Positions 33,602 through 43,048 of a stretch of DNA of 64,000 nt are shown here, piece after piece. The notes beneath the pieces were generated by a model. The model did no database searches. It was not told where the DNA came from and saw only the letters and a program-made list of their open reading frames with translations. Positions within the stretch are counted from its first letter, which is position 1, and each line of letters opens with the position of its first letter. A program made the position numbers and the translations under genes. Source of the stretch: an uncultured Clostridium sp. (GTDB lineage: Bacteria > Bacillota > Clostridia > Lachnospirales > Lachnospiraceae); assembly GCA_900538475.1 (NCBI GenBank), contig UPYT01000001.1:1-64000 (forward strand), in the 5' to 3' direction.

Positions 33602-35926
33602 GTGAAATTACCAGTAGAAATCCTGGCTCCGGCCGGGTCCGTGGAAAGCATGAAGGCAGCGGTAAATGCCGGGGCTGATGCAGTATATATGGGAGGAAGC
33701 CGGTTTGGAGCCCGGGCGTATGCGGAGAATCCAGAGGGAGATCAGTTTTTAGAGGCTCTTGATTATGCCCACCTTCATGGCTGCAGCCTGTATATGACGG
33801 TCAATACATTAGTAAAGGAAGAGGAGCTGGGACAGCTGTATGATTTTCTTATGCCCTGCTATGAACGGGGGCTGGATGCAGTGATTGTTCAGGATATGGG
33901 GGTTTTTTCGTTTATCCGAAAACATTTTCCGGACCTTCCAATTCATGCCAGCACTCAGATGACGGTTACAGGATGGCGAAGCGCCGCTATGTTGAAGGAG
34001 CTGGGAGCCAGCCGGGTGGTAACGGCAAGAGAGCTTTCTCTGGCAGAGATTGCTCAGATCAGGGATCATGTGGATATTGAGATTGAGAGCTTTGTTCACG
34101 GCGCTCTCTGTTACTGCTATTCCGGCCAGTGTCTGTTAAGCAGCCTGATTGGCGGACGAAGCGGAAACAGGGGACGATGCGCCCAGCCCTGCAGGCTTCC
34201 CTATGATGCGCCAGGACAGGCCCTGTCCTTTAGAACAGGCTCAGAGCGGGGAACAGGAAGGAAGAATAGAGAGAACGGCGGAGAAAAGACTGGGGGAAAG
34301 AACAGAGAAAAGAGGCAGCAGGAGAAGGATAACCGCTATCTGATGAGCTTAAAGGATCTGTGTACGCTGGATATTCTTCCTGATATTATTGAGGCAGGTG
34401 TCTATTCCCTGAAGATTGAAGGGAGAATGAAAAGTCCCCGGTATACGGCTGGTGTGGTCAGTGTGTACCGCAAGTATGTAGATCAGTATTTGGCCAGGGG
34501 ACGGGAGGGCTATCGGATATCCGATGAGGATCGGAAAATGCTTCTGGATCTTTTCGATCGGGGCGGACAGACGGAAGGATACTACCGGCAGCACAATGGC
34601 AGGGATATGATTGCACTGAAGGAAAAGCCGGCGTTCCGACAGGGCAATCAGCAGCTATTTGATCGTCTGGATGCGGAATATGTTCACAGTGGAAAGCAGG
34701 AGCCGATTCGGGGCCATGTAACAGCCAGAGAAGGGCAGCCAGTAACTTTGTATTTGGAAAAAGCTCCTGTGTCTGTGACGGTTTCCGGGGAGGTGGTTCA
34801 AACAGCTCAGAATCAGCCGATGACAGAAGAAAAGCTGTTAAAACAGATTCAGAAAACGGGAGGCTCGCCCTTTTACTTTGAAGAGCTGACCGGTCAGGCA
34901 GAGGGCTCCTGCTTCCTTCCGGTACAGGCATTAAATGGACTTCGCAGAGCCGGATTGGAGCAGCTGGAGGAGGCAATCCTTTCTCCCTACCGGAGAAAGG
35001 CAGAGCCGGAGGGTGAAAACGAAGAAGGAGTCACTGAACGGCCAGTTTCTGCGGCAGCAAAGGAAGAACAGGAGCGAAGCTTTGTAAAGTCAGGAAAAAG
35101 TCCAGAATTTTTGGTATCTCTGGAATCGCCAGAGGGACTGTCTGTAGCAGCAGCGCACCCGGAGGTGGACGGTATTTATCTGGACAGCACAGGCTTTGGA
35201 CCGGAGTTGTGGAAACAGGCAGTAGAGCAATGCCACCAAGCAGGCAAGTTTTGCGGACTGATTTTCCCTCAGATTTTCCGTCAGGAGGCAGAAGAATTTT
35301 TTATGGCTGCTGCAAAGGAATTGAGAGAGGCCGGTTTTGATGTTCTGGTAATCCGTTCTATGGAGGAACCCCGCTTTTTAAGAGAGCTGGGACTGGGGCA
35401 GATTCCTCTTGTGTTTGATTCCAATCTATATGCCATGAATCATCAGGCGGCAGCGCAGATGATCCATATGGGCGCAGGAAGGCTGACCTTCCCTCTGGAG
35501 CTAAACAGCAGAGAGCTGGAACAGCTGAAGGAGGCATCAGAGGGCATTGGCTGGGAGATGACCATTTATGGTCACTATCCGGCTATGGTTTCTGCCCAGT
35601 GCGTGGTGCGTACTACAAAGGGGTGTACGAAAAAGCCAGAGCTGCTTTTGATTCGTGACAGAGTAGGAAAAGAGCTTCCAGTGAAAAATCACTGTCAGTT
35701 CTGCTACAATACCATTTACAATCCCAGTCCATTGAGTCTTCTGGGACAGGAAGATGCAGTGCTCAGGCTGCAGCCGGAGGGATTGAGGCTGGTATTTACT
35801 ACGGAGACTCCGGCTCAGATTCAGGAGGTTATGGATGCGTTTGCGGATCACTTCCGGTATGGAAAGGATACGCCATCGCCAATAAAGGATTTCACAAGAG
35901 GCCATTTCAGACGAGGCGTGGAATAG
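33602..35926 (+). CDS. U32-family protein (RlhA/YdcP-like, with DUF3656)
   Basis: 774 residues. The U32 signature is clear near 163-200: ESFVHGALCYCYSGQCLLS, then GNRGRCAQPCR. Cys residues there bind an Fe-S cluster in related RNA hydroxylases. The length and C-terminal DUF3656-like part match E. coli RlhA, which hydroxylates 23S rRNA; a peptidase label is historic. A strongly charged insert (Arg, Lys, Glu, Gly; about 215-240) interrupts the domain just after the signature. GTG start at 33602 with AGGAGG at 33590-33595. A TAACTGTTCAGGA tract just upstream resembles one end of the MITE family. Confidence 0.87.
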   Translation: MKLPVEILAPAGSVESMKAAVNAGADAVYMGGSRFGARAYAENPEGDQFLEALDYAHLHGCSLYMTVNTLVKEEELGQLYDFLMPCYERGLDAVIVQDMGVFSFIRKHFPDLPIHASTQMTVTGWRSAAMLKELGASRVVTARELSLAEIAQIRDHVDIEIESFVHGALCYCYSGQCLLSSLIGGRSGNRGRCAQPCRLPYDAPGQALSFRTGSERGTGRKNRENGGEKTGGKNREKRQQEKDNRYLMSLKDLCTLDILPDIIEAGVYSLKIEGRMKSPRYTAGVVSVYRKYVDQYLARGREGYRISDEDRKMLLDLFDRGGQTEGYYRQHNGRDMIALKEKPAFRQGNQQLFDRLDAEYVHSGKQEPIRGHVTAREGQPVTLYLEKAPVSVTVSGEVVQTAQNQPMTEEKLLKQIQKTGGSPFYFEELTGQAEGSCFLPVQALNGLRRAGLEQLEEAILSPYRRKAEPEGENEEGVTERPVSAAAKEEQERSFVKSGKSPEFLVSLESPEGLSVAAAHPEVDGIYLDSTGFGPELWKQAVEQCHQAGKFCGLIFPQIFRQEAEEFFMAAAKELREAGFDVLVIRSMEEPRFLRELGLGQIPLVFDSNLYAMNHQAAAQMIHMGAGRLTFPLELNSRELEQLKEASEGIGWEMTIYGHYPAMVSAQCVVRTTKGCTKKPELLLIRDRVGKELPVKNHCQFCYNTIYNPSPLSLLGQEDAVLRLQPEGLRLVFTTETPAQIQEVMDAFADHFRYGKDTPSPIKDFTRGHFRRGVE

Positions 35927-35933
35927 GAGATTT

Positions 35934-37250
35934 ATGGTTAATGTAATAATTGAGGTGTCAAAATATCTTCTGATTATTTTGATGGCGCTTTACACCTACT
36001 GGAATTTCCGGTATTTTCGATATCAGGAGGTCTGGCAGCAGAACCGGGTATGCGCAAAGCAGAATGCTGTGATGTTTCTGATGCATTTGCTGGCTTATGC
36101 TGTTTTGTATCTGAAGTCTGAGGATGAGAGAGTGGTTCTGTTTTACCTGGCTCAGATGGTATTTTTTGCTGCCTATATGGGACTTTCCCGGTATTTTTAC
36201 CGTAATCTGTCCAGGATCCTGATGAACAATATGTGCATTCTTCTGATGATCGGGCTGATGATTCTGACCAGGCTTTCCTTTGATAAGGCAGTCAGACAGT
36301 TTTTGATTGTGGCTGTGGCGGCTCTGATTACCTGGATCATTCCCTTTGTGATGGATCGGGCCTGGCAGCTGGCAGAGATTCCCTGGTTTTACGGAATCGG
36401 CGGTCTGGCAGTTCTGGCCCTGGTGTGGGTTGTGGGAAATAACAGCTTTGGGGCCCAGCTGTCCATTACTGTCGCAGGGATTTCTTTTCAGCCATCGGAA
36501 TTTGTAAAAATTACCTTTGTATTTTTTGCAGCCGCTATGTTTTACAGGTCTGTGGATTTTAGAACTGTGGCTGCAGTGACAGCAGTGGCAGCCGGTCATG
36601 TGCTGGTTTTGGTTCTGTCAAAGGATCTGGGAAGCGCTCTGATTTTTTTCCTGACCTACCTGACCATGCTGTTTGTGGCAACAGGGAAATGGCTTTATCT
36701 GGGAGCCGGGCTGGGCTGTGGCTGCGGGGCGTCTGTTCTGGCCTATTATCTCTTTGCCCATGTGAGAACCCGGGTGGCAGCCTGGCGGGATCCCTGGGCG
36801 GATATTGACAACCGGGGATATCAGATTACGCAGTCTCTGTTTGCTATAGGAACAGGAGGCTGGTTCGGAATGGGGCTTTATCAGGGGATGCCCTACAAAA
36901 TTCCTGTGGTGGAAAAGGATTTTGTATTTGCGGCAGTATCAGAGGAGCTGGGCGGCATTTTTGCTATCTGCATTCTGCTGATTTGTCTGGGCTGCTTTCT
37001 TCAGTTTATGATGATTGCAGGAAGAATGCAGGCTCTGTTTTATAAGCTGATTGCCTTTGGATTGGGAATGGTTTATGGAATCCAGGTTTTCCTGACTGTG
37101 GGAGGCGTGACAAAATTCATTCCCTCTACAGGCGTGACCCTTCCCTTTGTCAGCTACGGAGGAAGCTCTATCCTCAGCACCTTTATGGTGTTTGGAGTGC
37201 TTCAGGGACTGTACATTCTGAAAAAGAATGATGAGGAGGACTATGAATAA
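35934..37250 (+). CDS. SEDS-family peptidoglycan polymerase (FtsW/RodA type)
   Basis: 438 residues, about 10-12 membrane segments. Polymerises lipid II into glycan strands. Conserved parts: FQPSEFVKI near 185, SKDLGSALIFFLTYL near 226, the extracellular loop with DIDNRGYQ, VEKDFVFAAVSEELG near 322, and STGVTLPFVSYGGSS near the C terminus. It is 7 bases after the U32 gene and overlaps the next gene (a PBP) by 8 bases, so polymerase and transpeptidase are made together. Which of division, elongation or sporulation it serves cannot be told. Confidence 0.93.
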   Translation: MVNVIIEVSKYLLIILMALYTYWNFRYFRYQEVWQQNRVCAKQNAVMFLMHLLAYAVLYLKSEDERVVLFYLAQMVFFAAYMGLSRYFYRNLSRILMNNMCILLMIGLMILTRLSFDKAVRQFLIVAVAALITWIIPFVMDRAWQLAEIPWFYGIGGLAVLALVWVVGNNSFGAQLSITVAGISFQPSEFVKITFVFFAAAMFYRSVDFRTVAAVTAVAAGHVLVLVLSKDLGSALIFFLTYLTMLFVATGKWLYLGAGLGCGCGASVLAYYLFAHVRTRVAAWRDPWADIDNRGYQITQSLFAIGTGGWFGMGLYQGMPYKIPVVEKDFVFAAVSEELGGIFAICILLICLGCFLQFMMIAGRMQALFYKLIAFGLGMVYGIQVFLTVGGVTKFIPSTGVTLPFVSYGGSSILSTFMVFGVLQGLYILKKNDEEDYE

Positions 37251-38670
37251 ACAGACGCCTAATCCCGGGGAGAATAAACATATTCTGCTGATTACCTATG
37301 CGGTGGTGGGAATGTTTGTATGCCTGATGGGATATTTTGGTTATTTTCTGCAGGTGCAGAGCGAGACAGTAATTAATAATTCTTATAATGCCCGCCTGGA
37401 CAGCTTTTCGGATCGGATTATCCGGGGAAAGATTTTAAGCAATGACGGAAGAGTGCTGGCAGAAACTGCAGTACAGGAGGACGGTTCAGAGGTGAGAACC
37501 TATCCCTATCAGGATTTGTTTGCCCATGCAGTGGGATATTCAGATCATGGAAAGGCGGGACTGGAGGCTCTGGCTAATTTTTATCTTCTGTCCTCTCATA
37601 TGAATCTGGCAGAGCAGACGCTGAATCAGCTGGCAGATCGAAAGAATCTGGGAGATAATGTAATTACAACCCTGGATGTGGATCTGCAGCAGGCAGCACA
37701 GGCAGCTCTGGGAGATCGAAAAGGGGCTGTCGTGGCTCTGGAACCGGATACAGGGAAAATCCTCGCCATGGTTTCCAGACCGGGATTTGATCCGAACACC
37801 CTGGGACAGGAATGGGAAACGCTGATTTCCGGCGACAATACCCAGGCCCAGCTGTTAAACCGGGTATCTCAGGGGGTATATCCGCCAGGCTCTACTTTCA
37901 AAATTGTGACGGCTCTGGAATATATACGGGAGCATCCCAATACCTGGCAGGAATTTTCCTTTGACTGTGACGGTTCCTATGAGCATGGGGATTACACGAT
38001 TTCCTGTTATCATGGCAACGCCCACGGCCATCAGAATTTGCCTCAGGCCTTTGCAAATTCCTGCAATGGAGCCTTTGCCAGCCTTGGACTGGAGCTGAAT
38101 CTGGAGCAGATGCAGAATCTGGCGGAGCGTCTTTTGTTTAATGGACAACTGCCCGTATCCATTGCCTACAGCAAAAGCTCCTATGCCATGGGAACAGGGG
38201 CTTCAGACTGGGAACGGCTTCAGACTGCCATCGGGCAGGGAAATACCCAGATGACTCCTCTTCACAATGCGCTTCTTACAGCATCCATTGCCAATGGAGG
38301 TGTGCTGATGAAGCCCTATCTGATTGACCGGGTGGAAACATCAGAGGGAGAAGAAGTGAAAAAGTTTCTTCCTGCTACGTATGGAGAACTGATGAGTGCA
38401 TCGGAGGCAGATGCTTTGTCTGGAATGATGCGCCAGGTGGTAACAGAAGGAACGGGTTCCGCTGTCCGTACAGACGCTTATGCAGTGGCAGGAAAAACAG
38501 GCTCTGCAGAGTTCGAAAAGGGAAAGGAAAGCCATGCCTGGTTTACAGGCTTTGCCCCGGCAGAGGATCCGAAGCTGGTAGTGACTGTTCTTGTAGAGGA
38601 GGGCGGATCCGGAGGACGGGAGGCTGCGCCGATCGCAAGAGCCTTATTTGATTTGTATTTTTCAAAATAG
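37243..38670 (+). CDS. Penicillin-binding protein (class B transpeptidase, PbpA-like)
   Basis: 475 residues. One N-terminal membrane anchor (about 14-34), a small pedestal, and a transpeptidase domain with catalytic SxxK in GSTFK (near 222), SCN in FANSCNGAF (near 276), and KTG in AGKTGSAEF (near 421). It cross-links peptidoglycan outside the membrane. It is shorter than PBP2 or SpoVD and lacks PASTA domains, resembling the PbpA that pairs with RodA-like proteins. ATG 37243 lies after AGGAGG and within the end of the SEDS gene. Confidence 0.93.
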   Translation: MNKQTPNPGENKHILLITYAVVGMFVCLMGYFGYFLQVQSETVINNSYNARLDSFSDRIIRGKILSNDGRVLAETAVQEDGSEVRTYPYQDLFAHAVGYSDHGKAGLEALANFYLLSSHMNLAEQTLNQLADRKNLGDNVITTLDVDLQQAAQAALGDRKGAVVALEPDTGKILAMVSRPGFDPNTLGQEWETLISGDNTQAQLLNRVSQGVYPPGSTFKIVTALEYIREHPNTWQEFSFDCDGSYEHGDYTISCYHGNAHGHQNLPQAFANSCNGAFASLGLELNLEQMQNLAERLLFNGQLPVSIAYSKSSYAMGTGASDWERLQTAIGQGNTQMTPLHNALLTASIANGGVLMKPYLIDRVETSEGEEVKKFLPATYGELMSASEADALSGMMRQVVTEGTGSAVRTDAYAVAGKTGSAEFEKGKESHAWFTGFAPAEDPKLVVTVLVEEGGSGGREAAPIARALFDLYFSK

Positions 38671-38743
38671 CTGCAATTGTTTCACGGGAAGCAAGCTTGA
38701 CATGGATTTTTCTGCCAGTGCTCCCGTTGTCCTGAATAGTTAC
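38670..38743 (+). mobile_element. Short MITE-like element M4 upstream of the molybdenum hydroxylase genes
   Basis: About 72 bp. The right end CTGAATAGTTAC and body (AAGCTTGA, GGATTTTTCT, CAGT, CTCCCG) match the right third of M1; the left end GCAATTGTTTCACGGGA is a degenerate inverted copy. Flanks are A-rich and a target duplication is not clear. It ends about 30 bases before the next start codon. Confidence 0.6.
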
Positions 38744-38775
38744 AAAAAATAATGAAAAAAGAAAGGGGATATCCT

Positions 38776-39552
38776 GTGTTTCGAGCAAACGAATATGTAA
38801 AGGCAGAAAGCCTGGAGGAAGCCTATCAGCTGAACCAGAAAAAGAGCAATGTGCTTCTGGGCGGTATGATGTGGCTGAAAATGGGAAGTAATTACAAGTC
38901 AGCAGCCATTGACCTATCTGGTCTGGGACTTGACTACATTGAAGAAGATGAAGAGGAATTCCGCATTGGCTGTATGTGCAGTCTGAGAAGCCTGGAGCTT
39001 CATGAGGGGCTGAACCGGTATTTTGGCGGAATTTTCCGGGAGTGTACCAAAGGCATCGTAGGTGTGCAGTTTCGAAATGGGGCTACGGTAGGAGGAAGCG
39101 TGTTCGGGAGATATGGTTTTTCCGACATTCTTACCTGCATGATGATGCTGGATGTCCAGGTGGAGCTTTACCAGAGAGGAAGAATTTCTCTGGAGGAATT
39201 TGCAAAGCTGCCTTACGATCGTGATATTCTGGTTCAGGTGATTCTGAAAAAGGATGGAAGAAGAGCGGTTTATGCCTCTTCCCGCCGTTCTAAAACGGAT
39301 TTCCCTATCATTGCCTGCGGCGTGGCAAAAAAGGGAGACAGCTGGTATGTATCTGTAGGTGCAAGACCTGCAAGGGCTGCCCTGTGTGTGCTCCCTGCCG
39401 GGAATGAAGCAGTGAAAGATCTGGCAGAGAAGGCCGCTGAGGCATTTTCTTACGGGGACAATATGAGAGCTGGAGGAGAATACAGAAAACATCTGGCGCA
39501 GGTTTCTATCCGGCGTCTGATGGATCAGATATCCAGGGAGGAAGAAAAATAA
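38776..39552 (+). CDS. Molybdenum hydroxylase FAD-binding subunit (xanthine dehydrogenase family)
   Basis: 258 residues. Passes electrons between the Fe-S centres and the acceptor through FAD. FAD-binding marks: SNVLLGGMMWLKMG near the N terminus and GVQFRNGATVGGSVFG (near 100), then the C-terminal CO-dehydrogenase-type domain. GTG 38776 follows AAAGGGG; the ATG at 38752 has no site. Only 1 base separates its stop from the next gene. With the two following genes it forms a full FAD, 2Fe-2S and Mo set. Substrate could be xanthine or another purine or aromatic heterocycle. Confidence 0.88.
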   Translation: MFRANEYVKAESLEEAYQLNQKKSNVLLGGMMWLKMGSNYKSAAIDLSGLGLDYIEEDEEEFRIGCMCSLRSLELHEGLNRYFGGIFRECTKGIVGVQFRNGATVGGSVFGRYGFSDILTCMMMLDVQVELYQRGRISLEEFAKLPYDRDILVQVILKKDGRRAVYASSRRSKTDFPIIACGVAKKGDSWYVSVGARPARAALCVLPAGNEAVKDLAEKAAEAFSYGDNMRAGGEYRKHLAQVSIRRLMDQISREEEK

Positions 39553-39553
39553 A

Positions 39554-40030
39554 ATGCGGAGTAATATGGAAATACAGTTTATTTTAAATGGAAAGATGCA
39601 GACAGCAGTGATTGCGGCGGACACCCTGCTTTTGGATCTGCTGAGAAGTCTGGGATGCTACAGTGTGAAACGGGGCTGCGAAACCTCTAACTGCGGTCTT
39701 TGCACCGTATGGATGAATCAGAAGCCGGTTCTTTCCTGTTCTGTTCTGGCTGCAAGGGCAGACGGCTGTGAAATTACAACTCTGGAGGGCCTTCAGAAGG
39801 AGGCGGAAGAAATTGGGCGTTTCCTTGCAGAGGAGGGAGCGGATCAGTGCGGCTTTTGCAGCCCGGGATTGATTATGAATCTGCTGGCAATGGAACGGGA
39901 GCTGGTAAGTCCTGATATGGATGAGGTTCGGGAATATCTTTCCGGAAACCTTTGCCGGTGTACCGGTTACGAAGGACAGATGCGGGCAATTGAAAAATAT
40001 CTGAACCGGAATAAGGAGGGCAGAAGCTGA
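39554..40030 (+). CDS. Molybdenum hydroxylase 2Fe-2S subunit
   Basis: 158 residues with eight Cys for two clusters: plant-ferredoxin type GCETSNCGLC and a later Cys (VLSC), then CGFCSPG and LCRCTGYE in the helical domain. Electrons pass from the Mo site to the FAD subunit. Two starts are possible (39554 after GGAGG, or 39566 after GGAG). One base separates it from the next gene. Confidence 0.94.
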   Translation: MRSNMEIQFILNGKMQTAVIAADTLLLDLLRSLGCYSVKRGCETSNCGLCTVWMNQKPVLSCSVLAARADGCEITTLEGLQKEAEEIGRFLAEEGADQCGFCSPGLIMNLLAMERELVSPDMDEVREYLSGNLCRCTGYEGQMRAIEKYLNRNKEGRS

Positions 40031-40031
40031 G

Positions 40032-42335
40032 ATGGAGAAAAAGAAAACCTATGTAGGCCAGTCAGTTGTAAAGCGGGACGCTATGGCTTTGATGACAGGA
40101 AAGCCAGTGTATACCGATGACATCGCTCCGAAGGATTGTCTTATTGTCAAGGTTTTGAGAAGCCCCCATGCCCATGCGTGGATTGAAGAGATTGATAAGA
40201 CGCGGGCGTTGTCTGTTCCGGGAATTGAGACTATTTTAACCTGGGAGGATTCTCCCCAGAAGCGGTTTACTATGGCTGGACAGACTTATCCGGAGCCCAG
40301 TCCTTACGATCGTCTGATTCTGGATCGAAGAATGCGTTTTGTGGGAGATGTGGCTGCTATTGTGGCAGGAACCTCAGAAGAGGCTGTGGATCGGGCGCTG
40401 AAGGCAATTAAGGTGAACTATCAGGTTCTGGAGCCGGTTCTGGATATGCGGACAGCCAAGGACAACCCGGTTCTGGTGCATCCAGAGGAGAACTGGGAAA
40501 GTCTGTGCCCTGTAGGGGCTGACAATCAGCGCAATCTCTGCGCATCAGGAGATGACATTCACGGAGATGTAGAGGGGATTCTGGCTTCCTGCGCTCATGT
40601 GATTTCAAAGACTTATCATGTCAAGCCGAACCAGCAGGCCATGATGGAAACCTTCCGCACCTTTACATCTATGGATGCCTATGGACGGCTGAACGTAACC
40701 TCCTCTACTCAGGTGCCCTTCCATGTGCGGCGGATAGTGGCTCATGCCTTGGATATTCCCAAGTCCCGGATCCGGGTGATAAAGCCCCGAATCGGCGGCG
40801 GCTTTGGGGCCAAGCAGACGGTGGTTTCAGAGGTATACCCGGCTCTGGTGACCTGGGTGACAGGCAAACCGGCTAAGATGGTTTTCAGCCGGTATGAATC
40901 TCAGATCGCCTCTTCTCCCCGCCATGAGATGGAAGTAACAGTTCGCCTGGGAGCTGATGAAAATGGTGTATTTCAGGCGATCGATTTATATACCCTGTCA
41001 AATACAGGCGCTTATGGAGAACACGGTCCGACAACAGTAGGTCTGTCAGGCCATAAATCAATTCCCCTTTATTCTACTCCAAAAGCCTTTCGCTTCCACT
41101 ACGATGTGGTTTATACCAATACGATGTCTGCAGGGGCATACCGGGGCTATGGAGCGACCCAGGGAATCTTTGCCCTAGAATCGGCAGTCAATGAGCTGGC
41201 AGCGGAATTACATATGGATCCGGTTGCTCTTCGGGAAAAAAATATGGTTCATGAAGGGGATGTGATGCCTGCCTATTACGGTGAGATGGCCAACAGCTGT
41301 ACTCTGGATCGGTGTATGAAGCGAGCCAAAGAGCTGATGAAATGGGATGAAAAATATCCCTGTCGTGTAATGGACAACGGAAAAGTCCGTTCTGTCGGAG
41401 TGGCCATGGCCATGCAGGGCTCTTCCATTTCCAACTGTGATGTGGCTGGAATTACCTTAAAGCTGAATGATGATGGCTTTTACAGCATGATGATTGGAGC
41501 GGCCGATATGGGAACCGGCTGTGATACGACTTTGGCACAGATTGCAGCAGATTGTCTGGAATGCGATTTGGATAATATTGTGGTTCACGGTGTGGACACG
41601 GATGTTTCTCCCTATGATTCTGGCTCTTATGCCTCCAGTACAGCATACCTGACCGGTATGGCAGCGGTAAAAGCCTGCGAGGCCATGAGGGAAAAGATTA
41701 TGGAAAAGGGTGCGGAGTATCTGGAACGGTCTGTAGATGAAGTGGACTTTGACGGCAGCCAGGTATTTAGCAGAGACGGCAGCAGTGCCATTCGTTTAAA
41801 AGATATTGGAAACAGAGTGATGTGCAACAATGGAAAGGCCCTTGAGGTGACAACGTCTCATTCTTCTCCGGTTTCTCCGCCGCCCTTTATGGTAGGTATG
41901 GCAGAAATTGAGATGGACATGGAAACCTATGAATACGAGTTGATTGATTTTGTGGCAGTGGTTGACTGCGGAACTCCGATTAATCCCAATCTGGTGCGTG
42001 TTCAGACGGAAGGCGGACTGGGACAGGGCATCGGCATGGCGATGTTTGAGGATGTGACCCGCTCTCAGAAGGGCCGTGTATTTGAAAATTCCTTTATGCA
42101 GTATAAGCTGCCGACCCGTATGGATGTGGGACACCTTCAGGTGGAATTTGAAAGCAGCTACGAGCCGACAGGTCCTTTTGGCGTTAAGTCCATTGGAGAG
42201 GTGGTAATCAATACTCCTTCTCCGGCGATTGCAGGGGCTGTGGCTAATGCATCCGGCGTATGGATTCGGGAGCTTCCTATTACGGCAGAGAAGATTTTTA
42301 CAGAAATGAAGGAAAAAAAGAAAGCAGTTAATTAA
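40032..42335 (+). CDS. Molybdenum hydroxylase catalytic (molybdopterin-binding) subunit
   Basis: 767 residues, full length. Holds the Mo-pterin site where the substrate is hydroxylated. The N-terminal aldehyde-oxidase domain (RDAMALMTGKPVYTDD, SPHAHA) is followed by cofactor-binding RIGGGFGAKQ (near 256), AGAYRGYGATQG (near 369, substrate Arg), GAADMGTG (near 494), and the likely catalytic Glu in SIGE (near 720). No cofactor sulfuration or selenium gene is next to it, so those needs must be met elsewhere. Last of three genes. Confidence 0.93.
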   Translation: MEKKKTYVGQSVVKRDAMALMTGKPVYTDDIAPKDCLIVKVLRSPHAHAWIEEIDKTRALSVPGIETILTWEDSPQKRFTMAGQTYPEPSPYDRLILDRRMRFVGDVAAIVAGTSEEAVDRALKAIKVNYQVLEPVLDMRTAKDNPVLVHPEENWESLCPVGADNQRNLCASGDDIHGDVEGILASCAHVISKTYHVKPNQQAMMETFRTFTSMDAYGRLNVTSSTQVPFHVRRIVAHALDIPKSRIRVIKPRIGGGFGAKQTVVSEVYPALVTWVTGKPAKMVFSRYESQIASSPRHEMEVTVRLGADENGVFQAIDLYTLSNTGAYGEHGPTTVGLSGHKSIPLYSTPKAFRFHYDVVYTNTMSAGAYRGYGATQGIFALESAVNELAAELHMDPVALREKNMVHEGDVMPAYYGEMANSCTLDRCMKRAKELMKWDEKYPCRVMDNGKVRSVGVAMAMQGSSISNCDVAGITLKLNDDGFYSMMIGAADMGTGCDTTLAQIAADCLECDLDNIVVHGVDTDVSPYDSGSYASSTAYLTGMAAVKACEAMREKIMEKGAEYLERSVDEVDFDGSQVFSRDGSSAIRLKDIGNRVMCNNGKALEVTTSHSSPVSPPPFMVGMAEIEMDMETYEYELIDFVAVVDCGTPINPNLVRVQTEGGLGQGIGMAMFEDVTRSQKGRVFENSFMQYKLPTRMDVGHLQVEFESSYEPTGPFGVKSIGEVVINTPSPAIAGAVANASGVWIRELPITAEKIFTEMKEKKKAVN

Positions 42336-42407
42336 AAAAATAAAACAGAGGATTCGGAAACTGGGAAGAAACAGAATAAGTTATAGACAACTCAGGGAAA
42401 CTTCATC

Positions 42408-42436
42408 TTGCATCTTCTATCAAATGGAGTTATACT
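42408..42436 (+). promoter_or_regulatory. Promoter of the Nudix gene
   Basis: TTGCAT (42408-42413), 17 bp, TATACT (42431-42436). A CACCAC/GTGGTG hairpin and a neighbouring GTGCTG/CAGCAC pairing follow in the leader (about 42452-42480). Confidence 0.75.
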
Positions 42437-42502
42437 AAAAACAGTCTGTGCGACACACCACCGTGGTGCTGATCCAGCACTGCGCGACCAGGAGGGATTG
42501 CA

Positions 42503-42955
42503 ATGATAGAAGCAACGAGCTGTGGAGGTGTGGTTATATTTCGCGGCAAGATTCTGGTTCTCTACAAGAATTACAAGAACAAGTATGAGGGCTGGGTTCT
42601 GCCAAAGGGAACTGTAGAAGCAGGAGAAGAGTACAAGGAGACGGCTCTTCGGGAAGTAAAAGAAGAAACCGGCGTCAGTGCTTCCATTATCAAGTATATC
42701 GGGAAGAGCTCCTATTCCTTTAATACACCGCAGGATATGGTGGAAAAGGATGTTCACTGGTATTTGATGATGGCTGACAGCTATTACAGTAAACCACAAC
42801 GGGAAGAGCATTTTGTAGATTCCGGCTATTACAAGTTTTATGAGGCTTACCATCTGCTGAAGTTTTCCAACGAAAAGCAGATTCTGGAAAAGGCTTATAA
42901 TGAATACCTGGATTTGAAGAAGGCGAACCTCTGGGGCAACAAAAAATATTTCTAG
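42503..42955 (+). CDS. Nudix hydrolase
   Basis: 150 residues. The Nudix box is complete near residues 36-58 (GTVEAGEEYKET, then ALREVKEETGV), so it should hydrolyse a nucleoside diphosphate linked to another group; the exact substrate is unknown. The N-terminal AGGVV-like strand reads SCGGVVIFRGK. AGGAGG precedes the ATG. Monocistronic with its own terminator. Confidence 0.92.
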   Translation: MIEATSCGGVVIFRGKILVLYKNYKNKYEGWVLPKGTVEAGEEYKETALREVKEETGVSASIIKYIGKSSYSFNTPQDMVEKDVHWYLMMADSYYSKPQREEHFVDSGYYKFYEAYHLLKFSNEKQILEKAYNEYLDLKKANLWGNKKYF

Positions 42956-42977
42956 GTTTTACATGAGACAATGGGGA

Positions 42978-43006
42978 ACGGTCTGAGAATTTCAGGCCGT
43001 TTTTCT
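42978..43006 (+). terminator. Terminator of the Nudix gene
   Basis: ACGGTCTGA (42978-42986) pairs with TCAGGCCGT (42992-43000), followed by TTTTCT. Confidence 0.85.
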
Positions 43007-43048
43007 AATGTCTTTATTATTTTGTGTATAAAAAGAGGAGGATTATTG

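Noticed and set aside
34458-34976. 172-codon minus-strand frame within the U32 gene
   Set aside because: Pro/Ser/Leu-rich shadow of a GC-rich coding region with no sign of a real start.
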